A stretch of DNA of 58,498 bases from Bacillus timonensis. GTDB lineage: Bacteria > Bacillota > Bacilli > Bacillales > Bacillaceae_L. The position numbers and the translations under genes were made by a program. The notes below the pieces were generated by a model that saw nothing but the letters and a program-made list of their open reading frames with translations, was not told where the DNA came from and ran no database searches. The stretch is taken from contig NZ_SLUB01000026.1 in NCBI RefSeq assembly GCF_004799755.1, positions 1-58,498 on the forward strand. Direction: 5' to 3'. This document shows positions 1-7,410 of the stretch, in pieces (positions within the stretch are counted from its first letter, which is position 1; each line of letters begins with the position of its first letter).

Positions 1-386
1 CCACATAATTGTTGAACAATATTTTTGACTTTTCGAGTAGACACACCGTTTACAACCATTTCTAGCATTGAAAGTACAAATGCTTGATCACAACGTGCAT
101 ATTTTTCAAACAAGGAAGGTGAAAATCCCCCATTGCGAGTACGAGGAACCCTCAGATTCACCCTACCAATACTCATAATGAGCTCACGCTCATAGTATCC
201 ATTACGAGAATCAATTCGGTCAGTAGAACGTTCATAAGCTCCAACTTGTAGATATTCGTCACGTTCTTTCTCCATCACAGAATTTAAAACAAGAACAATC
301 GAAGCTTTAATAACAGAGTCAATATCAGAATTCATTACTGATTCTTTTAAAACATCAATATCTAGGTTAAACTGTATTTGAGTCAT
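1..386 (-). CDS. IS256-family transposase, N-terminal part (cut by window edge)
   Basis: Translating the reverse strand from the ATG at 386 gives an open frame that runs off the window start, about 128 residues. It begins MTQIQFNLDIDVLKES and contains RNGYYERELIMSIGRVNLRV and VPRTRNGGFSPSLFEKYARC, typical of the N-terminal part of Mutator/IS256 DDE transposases, which cut and paste the element. A SD-like AAGAGGAATAAAA precedes the ATG. The catalytic DDE residues lie outside the window, so activity cannot be judged. The upstream terminal inverted repeat (to about 487) supports the assignment. Confidence 0.9.
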   Translation of the reverse strand, partial: MTQIQFNLDIDVLKESVMNSDIDSVIKASIVLVLNSVMEKERDEYLQVGAYERSTDRIDSRNGYYERELIMSIGRVNLRVPRTRNGGFSPSLFEKYARCDQAFVLSMLEMVVNGVSTRKVKNIVQQLC

Positions 387-487
387 TTTTATTCCTCTTT
401 TCTATGTTTTTCTTGGTCGTTAAACATTGTTGACAAAAAGGAATAAAATGACTCATTTTCTTTTTACACAATTATACGGACTTAATC
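1..487 (-). mobile_element. IS256-family insertion sequence, 5' end with terminal inverted repeat
   Basis: Read on the minus strand, the element starts at about 487 with GATTAAGTCCGTATAATTGT followed by GTAAAAAGAAAATG, closely resembling IS256-family ends (GATAA.GTCCGTATAATTGTG). The transposase ATG lies about 100 bp inside. The other end is beyond the window, so target duplication cannot be checked. The terminus abuts a 52-bp tandem repeat. Confidence 0.85.
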
Positions 488-488
488 A

Positions 489-641
489 CATCTTCTGACA
501 AAGGAAAGCCAAAACAGCTCAGTTGTGTCTGAAGTCGAGACATCTTCTGACAAGGGAAAGCCAAAACAGCTTGGTTGTGTCCGAAGTTGAGACATCTTCT
601 GACAAGGGAAAGCCAAAACAGCTCAGTTGTGTCCGAAGTCG
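489..641. repeat. Three tandem copies of a 52-bp repeat
   Basis: Near-identical units start at 489, 541 and 593 (period exactly 52). The core is CATCTTCTGACAAGGGAAAG then CCAAAACAGCT(C/T)(A/G)GTTGTGTC. Copies differ at only a few bases; the third decays after 641. There are no unique spacers, so this is not CRISPR. Copy 1 begins right at the IS256 terminus, so the array may continue on the far side of the IS. Function unknown. Confidence 0.9.
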
Positions 642-844
642 CGTAACTCCTTTACTATTAGATTTTAAACACGCTGTTGCATCTTCAACTTCGCACCGAA
701 CAGCAATTCACCGACATATCACACCTATTTTCACAAGCACATTCCATGTACAACAAGTATTGTCACACCTCCAAAAAACGGATGTGGTTTTAATTATTTT
801 TTTATAAAAACTTGCATTAATCGTTAACTATAATAAGAAAATTA
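642..844. other. Intergenic region without recognisable gene
   Basis: AT-rich sequence after the 52-bp repeats. A reverse-strand GGAGGTGTG near 770 precedes only a 20-codon Cys-rich frame that resembles nothing I know. I see no supportable gene. Confidence 0.5.
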
Positions 845-877
845 AAGCGTGAATTCGTATGTGAATTCACGCTAAAA
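845..877 (-). terminator. Intrinsic terminator of the gerP-like operon
   Basis: Perfect inverted repeat AGCGTGAATTC/GAATTCACGCT around a 6-nt loop. It is followed on the minus strand by a T-rich stretch and lies about 80 bp past the stop of the last spore gene. The A-run on the other side would also let it work on the plus strand. Confidence 0.75.
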
Positions 878-954
878 AATGTATTGTGATTTACTGTTTT
901 GCACCCTGAAGCGGAACCCGTTAGGAACTCCCCAGGTCTCCTGTTAAAGTAAAT

Positions 955-1710
955 CTAATCTTCTTCTATAAAAATTTCAGTCCCTTTCTCGTTCATGTCA
1001 ACTTTCATTCCACCGCTTTTATCTTCATGTGTGTCAGCCTGTTCCGTCTGCTCATCACCCTTCTGTTCACCTTTTTTTCCTTTTTTAAAATCATTCATGG
1101 TCGATAAAAAGTCCTCCGCTAAGTCTGATGGGATGATTCCCGTTCCATATGTAGCTCCAACATTTAAGCTCCCACTTAAATCCCTTACTCCAAGGTGTGC
1201 GATATTATTATTCAGTTCATATTTATCAATCAGCATTCGTTCAACCTTTATATCCTGGTAAACAATGGGGAGATGGGTTGATTGCGTTTGACTACCCAAT
1301 GCTTTCTTGATTTCCTGAAACTCCTCAAAAATCTGTTTATTTTCAGATTCACATTGCTGGATCCGCTCTTTTAGGCTAGTCATGTTTTGGGTAAGGACAT
1401 GTAACTGTTCCTTTAGTTTGTCCATTTCGTGAAACCACTGAGCCCTCATTCTTTTTTCTACAGTGGCGTTGATTTTCGCTTCAAAATCATCAGGAATGCT
1501 AGGATATTGCTTTTCCTTCTTCCCCTTGACTGCTGATTCTTCTAATGCATTCATAGTGGAAATGGCAAGTAAGTGGCTTTCCATTTTCAAAAATCGCTTC
1601 ATTGTCACTTCAAGCGTATTGATTCTTTTAAACTCCACTTCAAGCTTCGTGATCCTCTTTACTAAAGCGTCCCGATCATTTTCTTTATGACCATTTCTTT
1701 TAAAGGGCAT
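955..1710 (-). CDS. Coiled-coil GerPC-like spore germination protein
   Basis: About 251 aa from the ATG at 1710, chosen because GGTGAT lies 7 nt upstream; a frame-open TTG at 1740 has no good SD. The N-terminal half is a charged coiled coil. Around residues 150-190 is a conserved-looking core with LGVRDLSGSLNVGATYG, resembling the beta-strand motif that ends the coiled coil in GerPC proteins. The C-terminus is highly charged. GerP proteins let germinants through the spore coat. It is the last gene of a run with two Hsp20-fold and two GerPA/PF proteins, which supports a spore-coat role. The GerPC link is inferred from motif resemblance only. Confidence 0.55.
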   Translation of the reverse strand: MPFKRNGHKENDRDALVKRITKLEVEFKRINTLEVTMKRFLKMESHLLAISTMNALEESAVKGKKEKQYPSIPDDFEAKINATVEKRMRAQWFHEMDKLKEQLHVLTQNMTSLKERIQQCESENKQIFEEFQEIKKALGSQTQSTHLPIVYQDIKVERMLIDKYELNNNIAHLGVRDLSGSLNVGATYGTGIIPSDLAEDFLSTMNDFKKGKKGEQKGDEQTEQADTHEDKSGGMKVDMNEKGTEIFIEED

Positions 1711-1759
1711 TTTTATCATCACCACACTTTTTTCCGTCAATTTATTTTAAGATGAGCAT

Positions 1760-2236
1760 CTATTCGATTATGACAAACTCCTCTGGCTCTATTTTTTTAT
1801 GATAGGTAATTACGAGAAGTCCATGATTAAACCTTGCTCGTATCGGATTGCCATCTGTTGGTTCTGGAAGCTCAATCGTGCGCTCAAATTCACCATATAC
1901 TCGCTCGTTTTTCAAGGCTGTTTCTGGTTTAAATGGCAATCTTGAAATTCCTTTTATGGTTAGTTTGGATCCAATGACTTTTAACTGAATGTCTCTTTTA
2001 TCAATCCCGGGGATTTCGATTAAGATGACAATTTGAGAGTCTAGCATGAAGATATCTACTGGAGGATATTCCATTGATTCTGCAGGACGACCTACTTGAT
2101 CTTCACTTTGTTCTGCCTTCATGTCCTGCATAAATTTCCTTGCCGATTCCTTATCGAATACTTGGTTCCAAAAATCACCCGCTTGGTATTTCTGGGCAAC
2201 CTCCATCCACTGCTTGAGCTTTTCAAAATCCACCAT
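1760..2236 (-). CDS. Hsp20/alpha-crystallin-fold spore-associated protein
   Basis: 158 aa from ATG 2236 (GAGGGGGGAAGC just upstream; the upstream in-frame TTG is unlikely). A short helical N-terminus is followed by an alpha-crystallin-like domain (about residues 55-150) with the IEIPGIDKRDIQLKV and LTIKG strands and an FERTIELPEPTDGNPIRARF segment. Such atypical small heat-shock-fold proteins (CotM/CotP/GerT group) are common spore-coat proteins in Bacillus. It lacks the C-terminal IxI oligomerisation motif in canonical form. Co-directional with the GerT-like gene, 138 bp apart. Confidence 0.75.
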   Translation of the reverse strand: MVDFEKLKQWMEVAQKYQAGDFWNQVFDKESARKFMQDMKAEQSEDQVGRPAESMEYPPVDIFMLDSQIVILIEIPGIDKRDIQLKVIGSKLTIKGISRLPFKPETALKNERVYGEFERTIELPEPTDGNPIRARFNHGLLVITYHKKIEPEEFVIIE

Positions 2237-2374
2237 GCTTCCCCCCCTCGTCAACTGTTTGACATGCTAATTAGGTATCGCCTTCTACTACTAATCATAT
2301 TGTTCGATTGGCGTTTCATTCCTGCGAATTCGTTACAGCTCCTTAATTATCTAAGGAACCAGACGCCCATCTGT

Positions 2375-2884
2375 TCATTCAACGGGAGGGACGTCTATTT
2401 GCGTATATTGCATATCGGTTGCCTTAGGTAGTTTAATTTGAAGATATTCATCTTTATAGGTGGTAATAGCTCCTTTTTTCTTGACAATCTCAGGCAGGGC
2501 GAACACATGATAACTTTCTTCATACGGGTACCCCTCAATGATGATTTGGTTAGATGTATGAAAAATTTTTAAGTTCGATAATTTTGACGGATCCTTTATT
2601 CTAAACTTCACATACACGTGATCAAGAGAATCAAATATCGAAGGAGTTAGTTCACTTGAATTCGCTTGTACGGGTAATGTAATCTCTCCATCTTCACTCA
2701 CTTGGTTCTCATGAAACGCACGGTTTAAAACAGAAGCATTTTTTTGAAAGTAGTCCATAGAAGTTGACATTGATTTCGAAATGGATTCTTGAACAAATTT
2801 TTCAATGCTCGAAGATTCTCCTGACTGCTTCATCAACTGCTGCATAATATCCTTGAATGGGAAGAGGGATTGAAAGGGGAACAT
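2375..2884 (-). CDS. Hsp20-like spore protein, GerT-like
   Basis: 169 aa, strong SD AAGGAGG before ATG 2884. The N-terminal 60 residues are Ser/Phe-rich and helical. The C-terminal half has a weak alpha-crystallin fold (DHVYVKFRIKDPSKLSNLKI, IIIEGYPYEESYHVFALPEI, YLQIKLPKATD). It resembles GerT/CotP-type outer spore-layer proteins that affect germination. It sits directly downstream of two GerPA/PF-family genes, consistent with co-expression in the mother cell. The family is inferred from pattern; GerT versus another CotP-like protein cannot be settled here. Confidence 0.65.
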   Translation of the reverse strand: MFPFQSLFPFKDIMQQLMKQSGESSSIEKFVQESISKSMSTSMDYFQKNASVLNRAFHENQVSEDGEITLPVQANSSELTPSIFDSLDHVYVKFRIKDPSKLSNLKIFHTSNQIIIEGYPYEESYHVFALPEIVKKKGAITTYKDEYLQIKLPKATDMQYTQIDVPPVE

Positions 2885-2907
2885 ATGATAACCTCCTTAT
2901 ACTCAAG

Positions 2908-3150
2908 CTAAAATTGATTTGAAACAGGCAACGATGGGTTGAAGATTTGATCTTGATCCGTTATATCTGTATCTAAATAACCTTCTGCAATCACAGATGA
3001 ATTTGGTGATAAATCACCCAACGAAAAGCTTAATCCTACATTTTTCGAATTGGCCGTGTGGCTGTTATGAACCGTACCACCAATATCAAAATTCGCGTTT
3101 TGGCTCATATTATTCGTCTTTATATTAAAGACATTAATCATATAGGGCAT
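2908..3150 (-). CDS. GerPA/GerPF-family spore germination protein
   Basis: 80 aa, SD AAAGGAATAAATAAA then ATG. It has the family features: a short N-terminal strand, INVFNIKTNNMSQNANFDIG, an HNSHTANSK motif and an acidic C-terminus. GerPA/GerPF proteins are small mother-cell products needed for germinants to pass the coat. It is a tandem partner of the paralogue at 3214-3456; both share (H)NxHTANSK and GDLSP. A sigma-K promoter is expected but I could not place one confidently. Confidence 0.85.
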   Translation of the reverse strand: MPYMINVFNIKTNNMSQNANFDIGGTVHNSHTANSKNVGLSFSLGDLSPNSSVIAEGYLDTDITDQDQIFNPSLPVSNQF

Positions 3151-3213
3151 TTTATTTATTCCTTTCTCTCTGACTTTTTTCTGTACTAAAATCGACTTGG
3201 TCTATAACTGTAA

Positions 3214-3456
3214 TTAATCCTGAGTGGCATTTACAACCGCTGGGGTTCCGATATCGCCTTGATCATTTAGATCCGGATCAATAAACACATTCTCCATTCC
3301 TGCTGTAGTTGGTGAAAGATCTCCATAGGATGAATTTTCCCCTTGGGACTTCGAATTCGCTGTGTGGGCATTATGAAAGGATTCACCAATATTCACTGAA
3401 CCGTTATTTGAAATGCTATTGACTTTCATGCTATAAATATTGATATGAGTTGGCAT
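3214..3456 (-). CDS. GerPA/GerPF-family spore germination protein (paralogue)
   Basis: 80 aa from ATG 3456, chosen because GGGGGAGGTAAT lies 4-5 nt upstream; the longer frame to 3558 has no SD and is AT-rich leader. It carries INIYSMKVNSISNNGSVNIG, HNAHTANSKSQG and GDLSPTTAG, parallel to its neighbour. First gene of the five-gene spore run (3456 to 955). Same presumed role in coat permeability to germinants. Confidence 0.85.
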   Translation of the reverse strand: MPTHINIYSMKVNSISNNGSVNIGESFHNAHTANSKSQGENSSYGDLSPTTAGMENVFIDPDLNDQGDIGTPAVVNATQD

Positions 3457-3593
3457 ATTGATTACCTCCCCCTTCATGTTCTTATATCTTATGCAATAGG
3501 CATGCAGGCTGTTATCCCTAATTTGAAGTTGTTGCTTTTGACGAAAAAAAATAAGCACATTTCCATAAACTAGAAATGTGCTTACCCGTATTT

Positions 3594-4868
3594 TTATAAA
3601 GCTGAAGCTTCTGCTTCTCTTAAGGTTTCAACTTCAACAGGAGGATTAAATTTCCCTTCCCATTTCGCCACTACGAGAGCTGCTAATGAGTTTCCTACGA
3701 CGTTAACTGCAGTACGTCCCATATCTAGAATACGGTCAATACCCGCAATAAATGCTAAGCCTTCAGCAGGTAAACCAATTGTACTAAATGTCGCTAATAG
3801 AACAACAAAGGAAACTCCAGGTACTCCAGCCATTCCTTTAGATGTTACCATTAACACTAACATAAGCGTAATTTGGTGACCAATGCTTAAGTCAATTCCG
3901 TACATTTGAGCAATAAATAAAGACGCTATCGCTTGGTATAAAACAGATCCATCCAGATTAAAGGAATAACCTGTTGGAATAACGAAAGTCGCAATATGCT
4001 TTGGACTTCCTGCTTTCTCCATTTTGTCCATAATTTTCGGAAGGACGGTTTCGGAGCTTGCTGTTGAAAAGGCTAAAATTAACTCTTCCTTGATCAACTT
4101 CAGTAATTTAAAAATACTGAACCCAACGAACTTGGCAAGTAAGCCTAAAACAACAATCACAAAGAAAATCATCGTTCCATAAACGGTAAGGGCTAGCTTA
4201 CCTAATGGAATCAGGGATGAAAAACCGTATTTTGAAATCGTTACCCCGATTAATGCAAATACACCGATTGGGGCATACTTCATAAATAAGTTCGTTACAT
4301 AAAACATGGCATTTGCCATACCTTCAAAGAAACGTAAAACCGGTTTTCCTTTTTCACCAATCGCAGCAATTCCTAGGCCGAATACGACGGCAAAGAAAAT
4401 AATCGCAAGCATGTCGCCTTCAACCATCGCTTGAATTGGATTTGTAGGGACAATATGAAGCAGCGTATCGGTAATCGATTTGCCTTCTTGTTCCTCTGAG
4501 GTGTGAACATAACCAGAAATATCACTTTGCTCTAGCTTGTCCATATTTAGACCAGCACCAGGCTGAAAAACATTGGCAGCAATTAGACCGACCGCGATCG
4601 CGACTAATGTCATCCCTATAAAATAAGTAAGAGACTTAGCGCCTAACTTCCCAACCGATTTTAAATCACCGACACCAGCAATCGCAACAATGATACTAGA
4701 AAGGACAATTGGCACGACAATCATTTTAATTAAACGGATAAAAAGATCACCGAACGGCTGTAAGACACTCTGTGCTGTTGCACTTCCATAGAAAATCCCA
4801 CCGACGATAATCCCTAAGACAAGTCCGATAAAAATTTGAGTAGCTAAACTTAATTTAAACTTTTTCAT
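3594..4868 (-). CDS. gltT: Glutamate/dicarboxylate:cation symporter (DAACS family)
   Basis: 424 aa with about eight hydrophobic segments plus re-entrant loops. Family signatures are present: the serine-rich AFSTASSETVLPKIM (about residues 266-280), GYSFNLDGSVLYQ in TM7, and VPGVSFVVLLATFS in the second hairpin. The family couples Na+ or H+ entry to glutamate, aspartate or C4-dicarboxylate uptake at the cell membrane. Length is normal. SD GAGGTAA precedes ATG 4868. The leader holds a c-di-AMP riboswitch (4945-5130), suggesting that uptake is turned off when c-di-AMP (potassium sufficiency) is high. Substrate is inferred; gltP-type naming is equally possible. Confidence 0.88.
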   Translation of the reverse strand: MKKFKLSLATQIFIGLVLGIIVGGIFYGSATAQSVLQPFGDLFIRLIKMIVVPIVLSSIIVAIAGVGDLKSVGKLGAKSLTYFIGMTLVAIAVGLIAANVFQPGAGLNMDKLEQSDISGYVHTSEEQEGKSITDTLLHIVPTNPIQAMVEGDMLAIIFFAVVFGLGIAAIGEKGKPVLRFFEGMANAMFYVTNLFMKYAPIGVFALIGVTISKYGFSSLIPLGKLALTVYGTMIFFVIVVLGLLAKFVGFSIFKLLKLIKEELILAFSTASSETVLPKIMDKMEKAGSPKHIATFVIPTGYSFNLDGSVLYQAIASLFIAQMYGIDLSIGHQITLMLVLMVTSKGMAGVPGVSFVVLLATFSTIGLPAEGLAFIAGIDRILDMGRTAVNVVGNSLAALVVAKWEGKFNPPVEVETLREAEASAL

Positions 4869-4944
4869 AAATTACCTCACCCTCTTGATGTTTTTTAGAA
4901 AGCTGTATTGCTTAGGCAAGGGAAACAAATGAATACGATAATTC

Positions 4945-5130
4945 TCACAAAAAAAACGGCAAATGCCGACTTACGATCTATCGTTCTCGTTTCCACTAAA
5001 TTGCTTACGAGGTTAGCTTTCAGGTTAGGACTATCGGAAACACTGAGCCCCTTCTTTATCAGAATTCACCTATAACGGAAATATCCTCCGTGTAAATCAT
5101 TGGGTCCCCCGCTCTTAAAAATAAGATTAA
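4945..5130 (-). promoter_or_regulatory. c-di-AMP riboswitch (ydaO-yuaA type) with terminator platform
   Basis: On the minus strand the leader shows class hallmarks in order: GCTTAATCTTA, GAGCGGGGGACCCAATG, GGTGAAT, and CCTGAAAGCTAACCTCGTAAG, the conserved 3' core (AGCTAACCTCGTAAGC). It is followed by a perfect CGGCATTTGCCG hairpin with a T8 run. This is the ydaO motif, which binds two c-di-AMP molecules and terminates transcription when bound. The downstream gene is the DAACS symporter. Identification is by eye; a covariance-model search would confirm it. Confidence 0.9.
4949..4970 (-). terminator. Riboswitch expression-platform terminator
   Basis: On the minus strand, GTCGGCATTTGCCG followed by eight T. 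It lies between the c-di-AMP aptamer and the symporter start, about 80 nt before the gene. Confidence 0.85.
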
Positions 5131-5292
5131 GCACATATGAACTAATAGAATTTTATCATTAAAATACTATATTAGTAAACTATTGATTATTTCCAGTAAA
5201 AGTGATTCCTACCTTCCACATAACATTTTGCAAACTATTTTCGTTTAAACCTTCGCGCAAGCACATTATTCTTTAATAATTTATGCGCAATA

Positions 5293-5333
5293 TAAAAAAG
5301 GGAGCAGTCTCTACATATTATAAAGACTGCTCC
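5293..5333 (-). terminator. Intrinsic terminator of the FAH/aldolase transcript
   Basis: GGAGCAGTCT pairs with AGACTGCTCC around a 13-nt loop, with a T-run on the minus strand. Lies about 65 bp past the aldolase stop codon. Confidence 0.85.
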
Positions 5334-5396
5334 CCACCTAGCGGAACGCTACTTATTTAATTTTGCTAGCAAATAAATTCCTGCGGTTCTTGTGCA

Positions 5397-6305
5397 TCAC
5401 TTTAGATATGTATTTATAAATGTTGCTACCTTTTGGTTTAATGTCGTTTCCTCTGCCAACGCAGGTGGAAGATTGGCTGTTTTGTAACCAAGAATTGTTT
5501 GGTTTACCGTTTCTTTGATTGCTAGGAAAAGCGGTTCGCTAAGTTCATAAATGGACATAAGGGAATTTATCTTTTGATGATAAGTAAGCGCCTCTTGTAA
5601 TTTCCCAGATTTAAAACAATTATATAGGTTAACAGATTGTTCGGGAGCAAACACGGAGGTTCCATTAATCGATCCTGCTGCTCCAATTTGTAACGCTGGC
5701 AGGATTAAATCATCAAAAGCTGCGAAAACAGCAAAATCTTCTCTTTTCTTTTTTGTCTCAAGAATAAGGTTTCTAATATGCCCAAGGCTATCAATCGTGT
5801 CTTTAATACCCACAATATTCTCACAGCTTTCAGCAAGTCTTGCAATGAGTTGTGGTGACAGACTCTGACCTGTTAACATCGGAATATTATAAATTAACAC
5901 AGAAATATCAACACTTTCGGACACCGCAGTAAAATAATCATAAAGTTGATCTTCTGTAAATTTCCAATAGTACGGACTTACGACAAGCACCCCGTCGGCA
6001 CCGCATTCTTGGGCATGACGTGACAATTCGATTGTATCCGCTAAAGAAGATGTTCCTGTACCAATCAGAACGGGTACCCGATTATTCACATACGGAATCA
6101 TTTCAGCAATGAATTTCTTACGCATCTCAATGGATATAGAAGAAAATTCTCCAGTACTACCCATATATAAGATCCCGTGTACCCCTTTATTAATGAGAAA
6201 ATCTGTTACCTGTTTGTTTGCTTCCCATTCAAAATCTCCATCCTCATTAAATAACGTGACAACCGGAGAGATTATTCCATGAAACTTGCCTGATTCTTGT
6301 TCCAC
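5397..6305 (-). CDS. DapA/NanA-superfamily aldolase (YagE/KDG-aldolase-like)
   Basis: 302 aa, GTG start at 6305 with AAAAGGATG upstream. A class I aldolase TIM barrel: GSTGEF near residue 49, Tyr139 in LIYNIP and the Schiff-base Lys168 in VGIKDT, the positions expected for DHDPS/N-acetylneuraminate lyase relatives. In context it most likely cleaves (or dehydrates) a 2-keto-3-deoxy sugar acid, like YagE, which partners the YagF dehydratase found at 9236-11443. It is the second gene of a two-gene unit with an FAH-fold enzyme, 75 bp apart. It could alternatively act as a KDG/KD-aldarate dehydratase; sequence alone cannot tell. Confidence 0.85.
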   Translation of the reverse strand: MEQESGKFHGIISPVVTLFNEDGDFEWEANKQVTDFLINKGVHGILYMGSTGEFSSISIEMRKKFIAEMIPYVNNRVPVLIGTGTSSLADTIELSRHAQECGADGVLVVSPYYWKFTEDQLYDYFTAVSESVDISVLIYNIPMLTGQSLSPQLIARLAESCENIVGIKDTIDSLGHIRNLILETKKKREDFAVFAAFDDLILPALQIGAAGSINGTSVFAPEQSVNLYNCFKSGKLQEALTYHQKINSLMSIYELSEPLFLAIKETVNQTILGYKTANLPPALAEETTLNQKVATFINTYLK

Positions 6306-6380
6306 TTATTCATCATCCTTTTCCGAAATTATCATTGTAAAACTCTCCTCCACACACGTTGGAGGTGAGCGAGAATCCGG

Positions 6381-7280
6381 TTACATAACTTTCTCACTAG
6401 GCACTTGAACTTTTACGGGATTTGCCAATACTCCAATGGAGGAAATCTCAATTTCAATATAGTCGTTCTCCTTAAGTGTAAATTCGTTCGGCGGAACAAT
6501 CGAGGTGCCTGTTAACAGAACTGTACCCTCAAAAATTTCATTGTCTCGAATTAAGAATGAGACTAATTCTTCAAATCGTCGTTTTAACTGAGCTGTATTG
6601 GCAGTCCCCTCTACGACTAGTTGGTCATCTCTGAAAATTCGGCAGGTAAGCTGAAAATCATACGGGTCTTCTACCGTTTCTGCAAGGCGAATAGCTGGTC
6701 CAATCGCACATGAATGTTTCCATATCTTAGCTTGTGGTAAATAAAGGGGGTTCTCTCCCTCGATGTCCCGGCAACTCATATCATTGCCGATTGTATAGCC
6801 AACAATCCGCCCCTCTTTTGTAATAACAATCCCAACCTCAGGCTCGGGAATTTGCCAGTTGGAGTCATTTCGTAAGTAAACGGGAGTATTCGGCCCAATG
6901 GTTCTAGCTGCAGTTGATTTTAAAAATAACTCAGGCCGCTCAGCATCATAGACTTTATCATAACAGGTATGTTCGTCGTTTTTTCCATTTGTAGTTTCAT
7001 AGTTTCTTGCATCCCTACTTTTCTCATAGGTCACTCCAGAAGCCCATACCTCTGGGGCAACAATCGGAACTAGTAATTCTAATTCGTCTAGTCTCTCTCT
7101 AATCGGATCCGTCCCGGCTATAGAGTTTTCAACCAGTTTAAGGGCTGTAACCCCAGTAGATTCCGCTTGATTCACCAATTCCATGAAATCCGAATGAGGC
7201 AAAGAATAAATGTCTCCTTGATCTGTTAACGCACCAAGCACAACAGCTGAATGATTATTTACAAAACGAATGATTCTCAT
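6381..7280 (-). CDS. FAH-family enzyme, likely 2-keto-3-deoxy-sugar-acid dehydratase/hydratase
   Basis: 299 aa. The fumarylacetoacetase C-terminal-like fold shows metal-site acidic residues (PEPEVGIVI; DMSCRDIEGENPLYLPQ) and GVTYEKSRDARNYE near residue 82. This subfamily motif occurs in enzymes related to 2-keto-3-deoxy-D-arabinonate dehydratase of the oxidative pentose routes. The likely product is an alpha-ketoglutarate semialdehyde, which the dehydrogenase at 25939-27405 would oxidise. First gene behind the palindromic operator at 7294-7310, with SD AGGAGGGG. The exact substrate is inferred from neighbours. Confidence 0.75.
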   Translation of the reverse strand: MRIIRFVNNHSAVVLGALTDQGDIYSLPHSDFMELVNQAESTGVTALKLVENSIAGTDPIRERLDELELLVPIVAPEVWASGVTYEKSRDARNYETTNGKNDEHTCYDKVYDAERPELFLKSTAARTIGPNTPVYLRNDSNWQIPEPEVGIVITKEGRIVGYTIGNDMSCRDIEGENPLYLPQAKIWKHSCAIGPAIRLAETVEDPYDFQLTCRIFRDDQLVVEGTANTAQLKRRFEELVSFLIRDNEIFEGTVLLTGTSIVPPNEFTLKENDYIEIEISSIGVLANPVKVQVPSEKVM

Positions 7281-7293
7281 GTAAACCCCTCCT

Positions 7294-7310
7294 GTTTTAT
7301 AATATAAAAC
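7294..7310 (-). promoter_or_regulatory. Palindromic operator 1 (putative IclR site) over a -10 region
   Basis: GTTTTATA-A-TATAAAAC, a perfect 8+8 bp inverted repeat. It lies 14 bp upstream of the FAH start codon and is identical to the copy at 19140-19156. On the minus strand it overlaps a TATATT/TATTAT -10-like sequence. A second, weaker GTTTTGTTATTTAAAC follows at 7314-7329. Confidence 0.75.
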
Positions 7311-7373
7311 TCAGTTTTGTTATTTAAACAAAAATGACTCCACTTCACCATGCAACATATTAAATAAGGGCCA

Positions 7374-7405
7374 AGGATTTTTATGTTGTAGGTCATAAAA
7401 ATCCT
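7374..7405 (-). terminator. Long AT-rich hairpin after the IclR gene
   Basis: AGGATTTTTATG pairs perfectly with CATAAAAATCCT (12 bp) around an 8-nt loop, 6 nt past the IclR stop. It lacks a clear T-run, so it may be an mRNA-stabilising hairpin rather than an efficient terminator. Confidence 0.55.
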
Positions 7406-7410
7406 CGACG

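Noticed and set aside
489-641. CRISPR array
   Set aside because: The 52-bp units are directly adjacent with no unique spacers, and no cas genes are nearby.
705-775. 20-codon Cys-rich peptide on the minus strand after GGAGGTG
   Set aside because: SD spacing is too long for the ATG and there is no similarity to any peptide family I know.
523-807. 94-aa plus-strand open frame
   Set aside because: It runs through the tandem repeats and AT-rich spacer, has no SD and no domain character.
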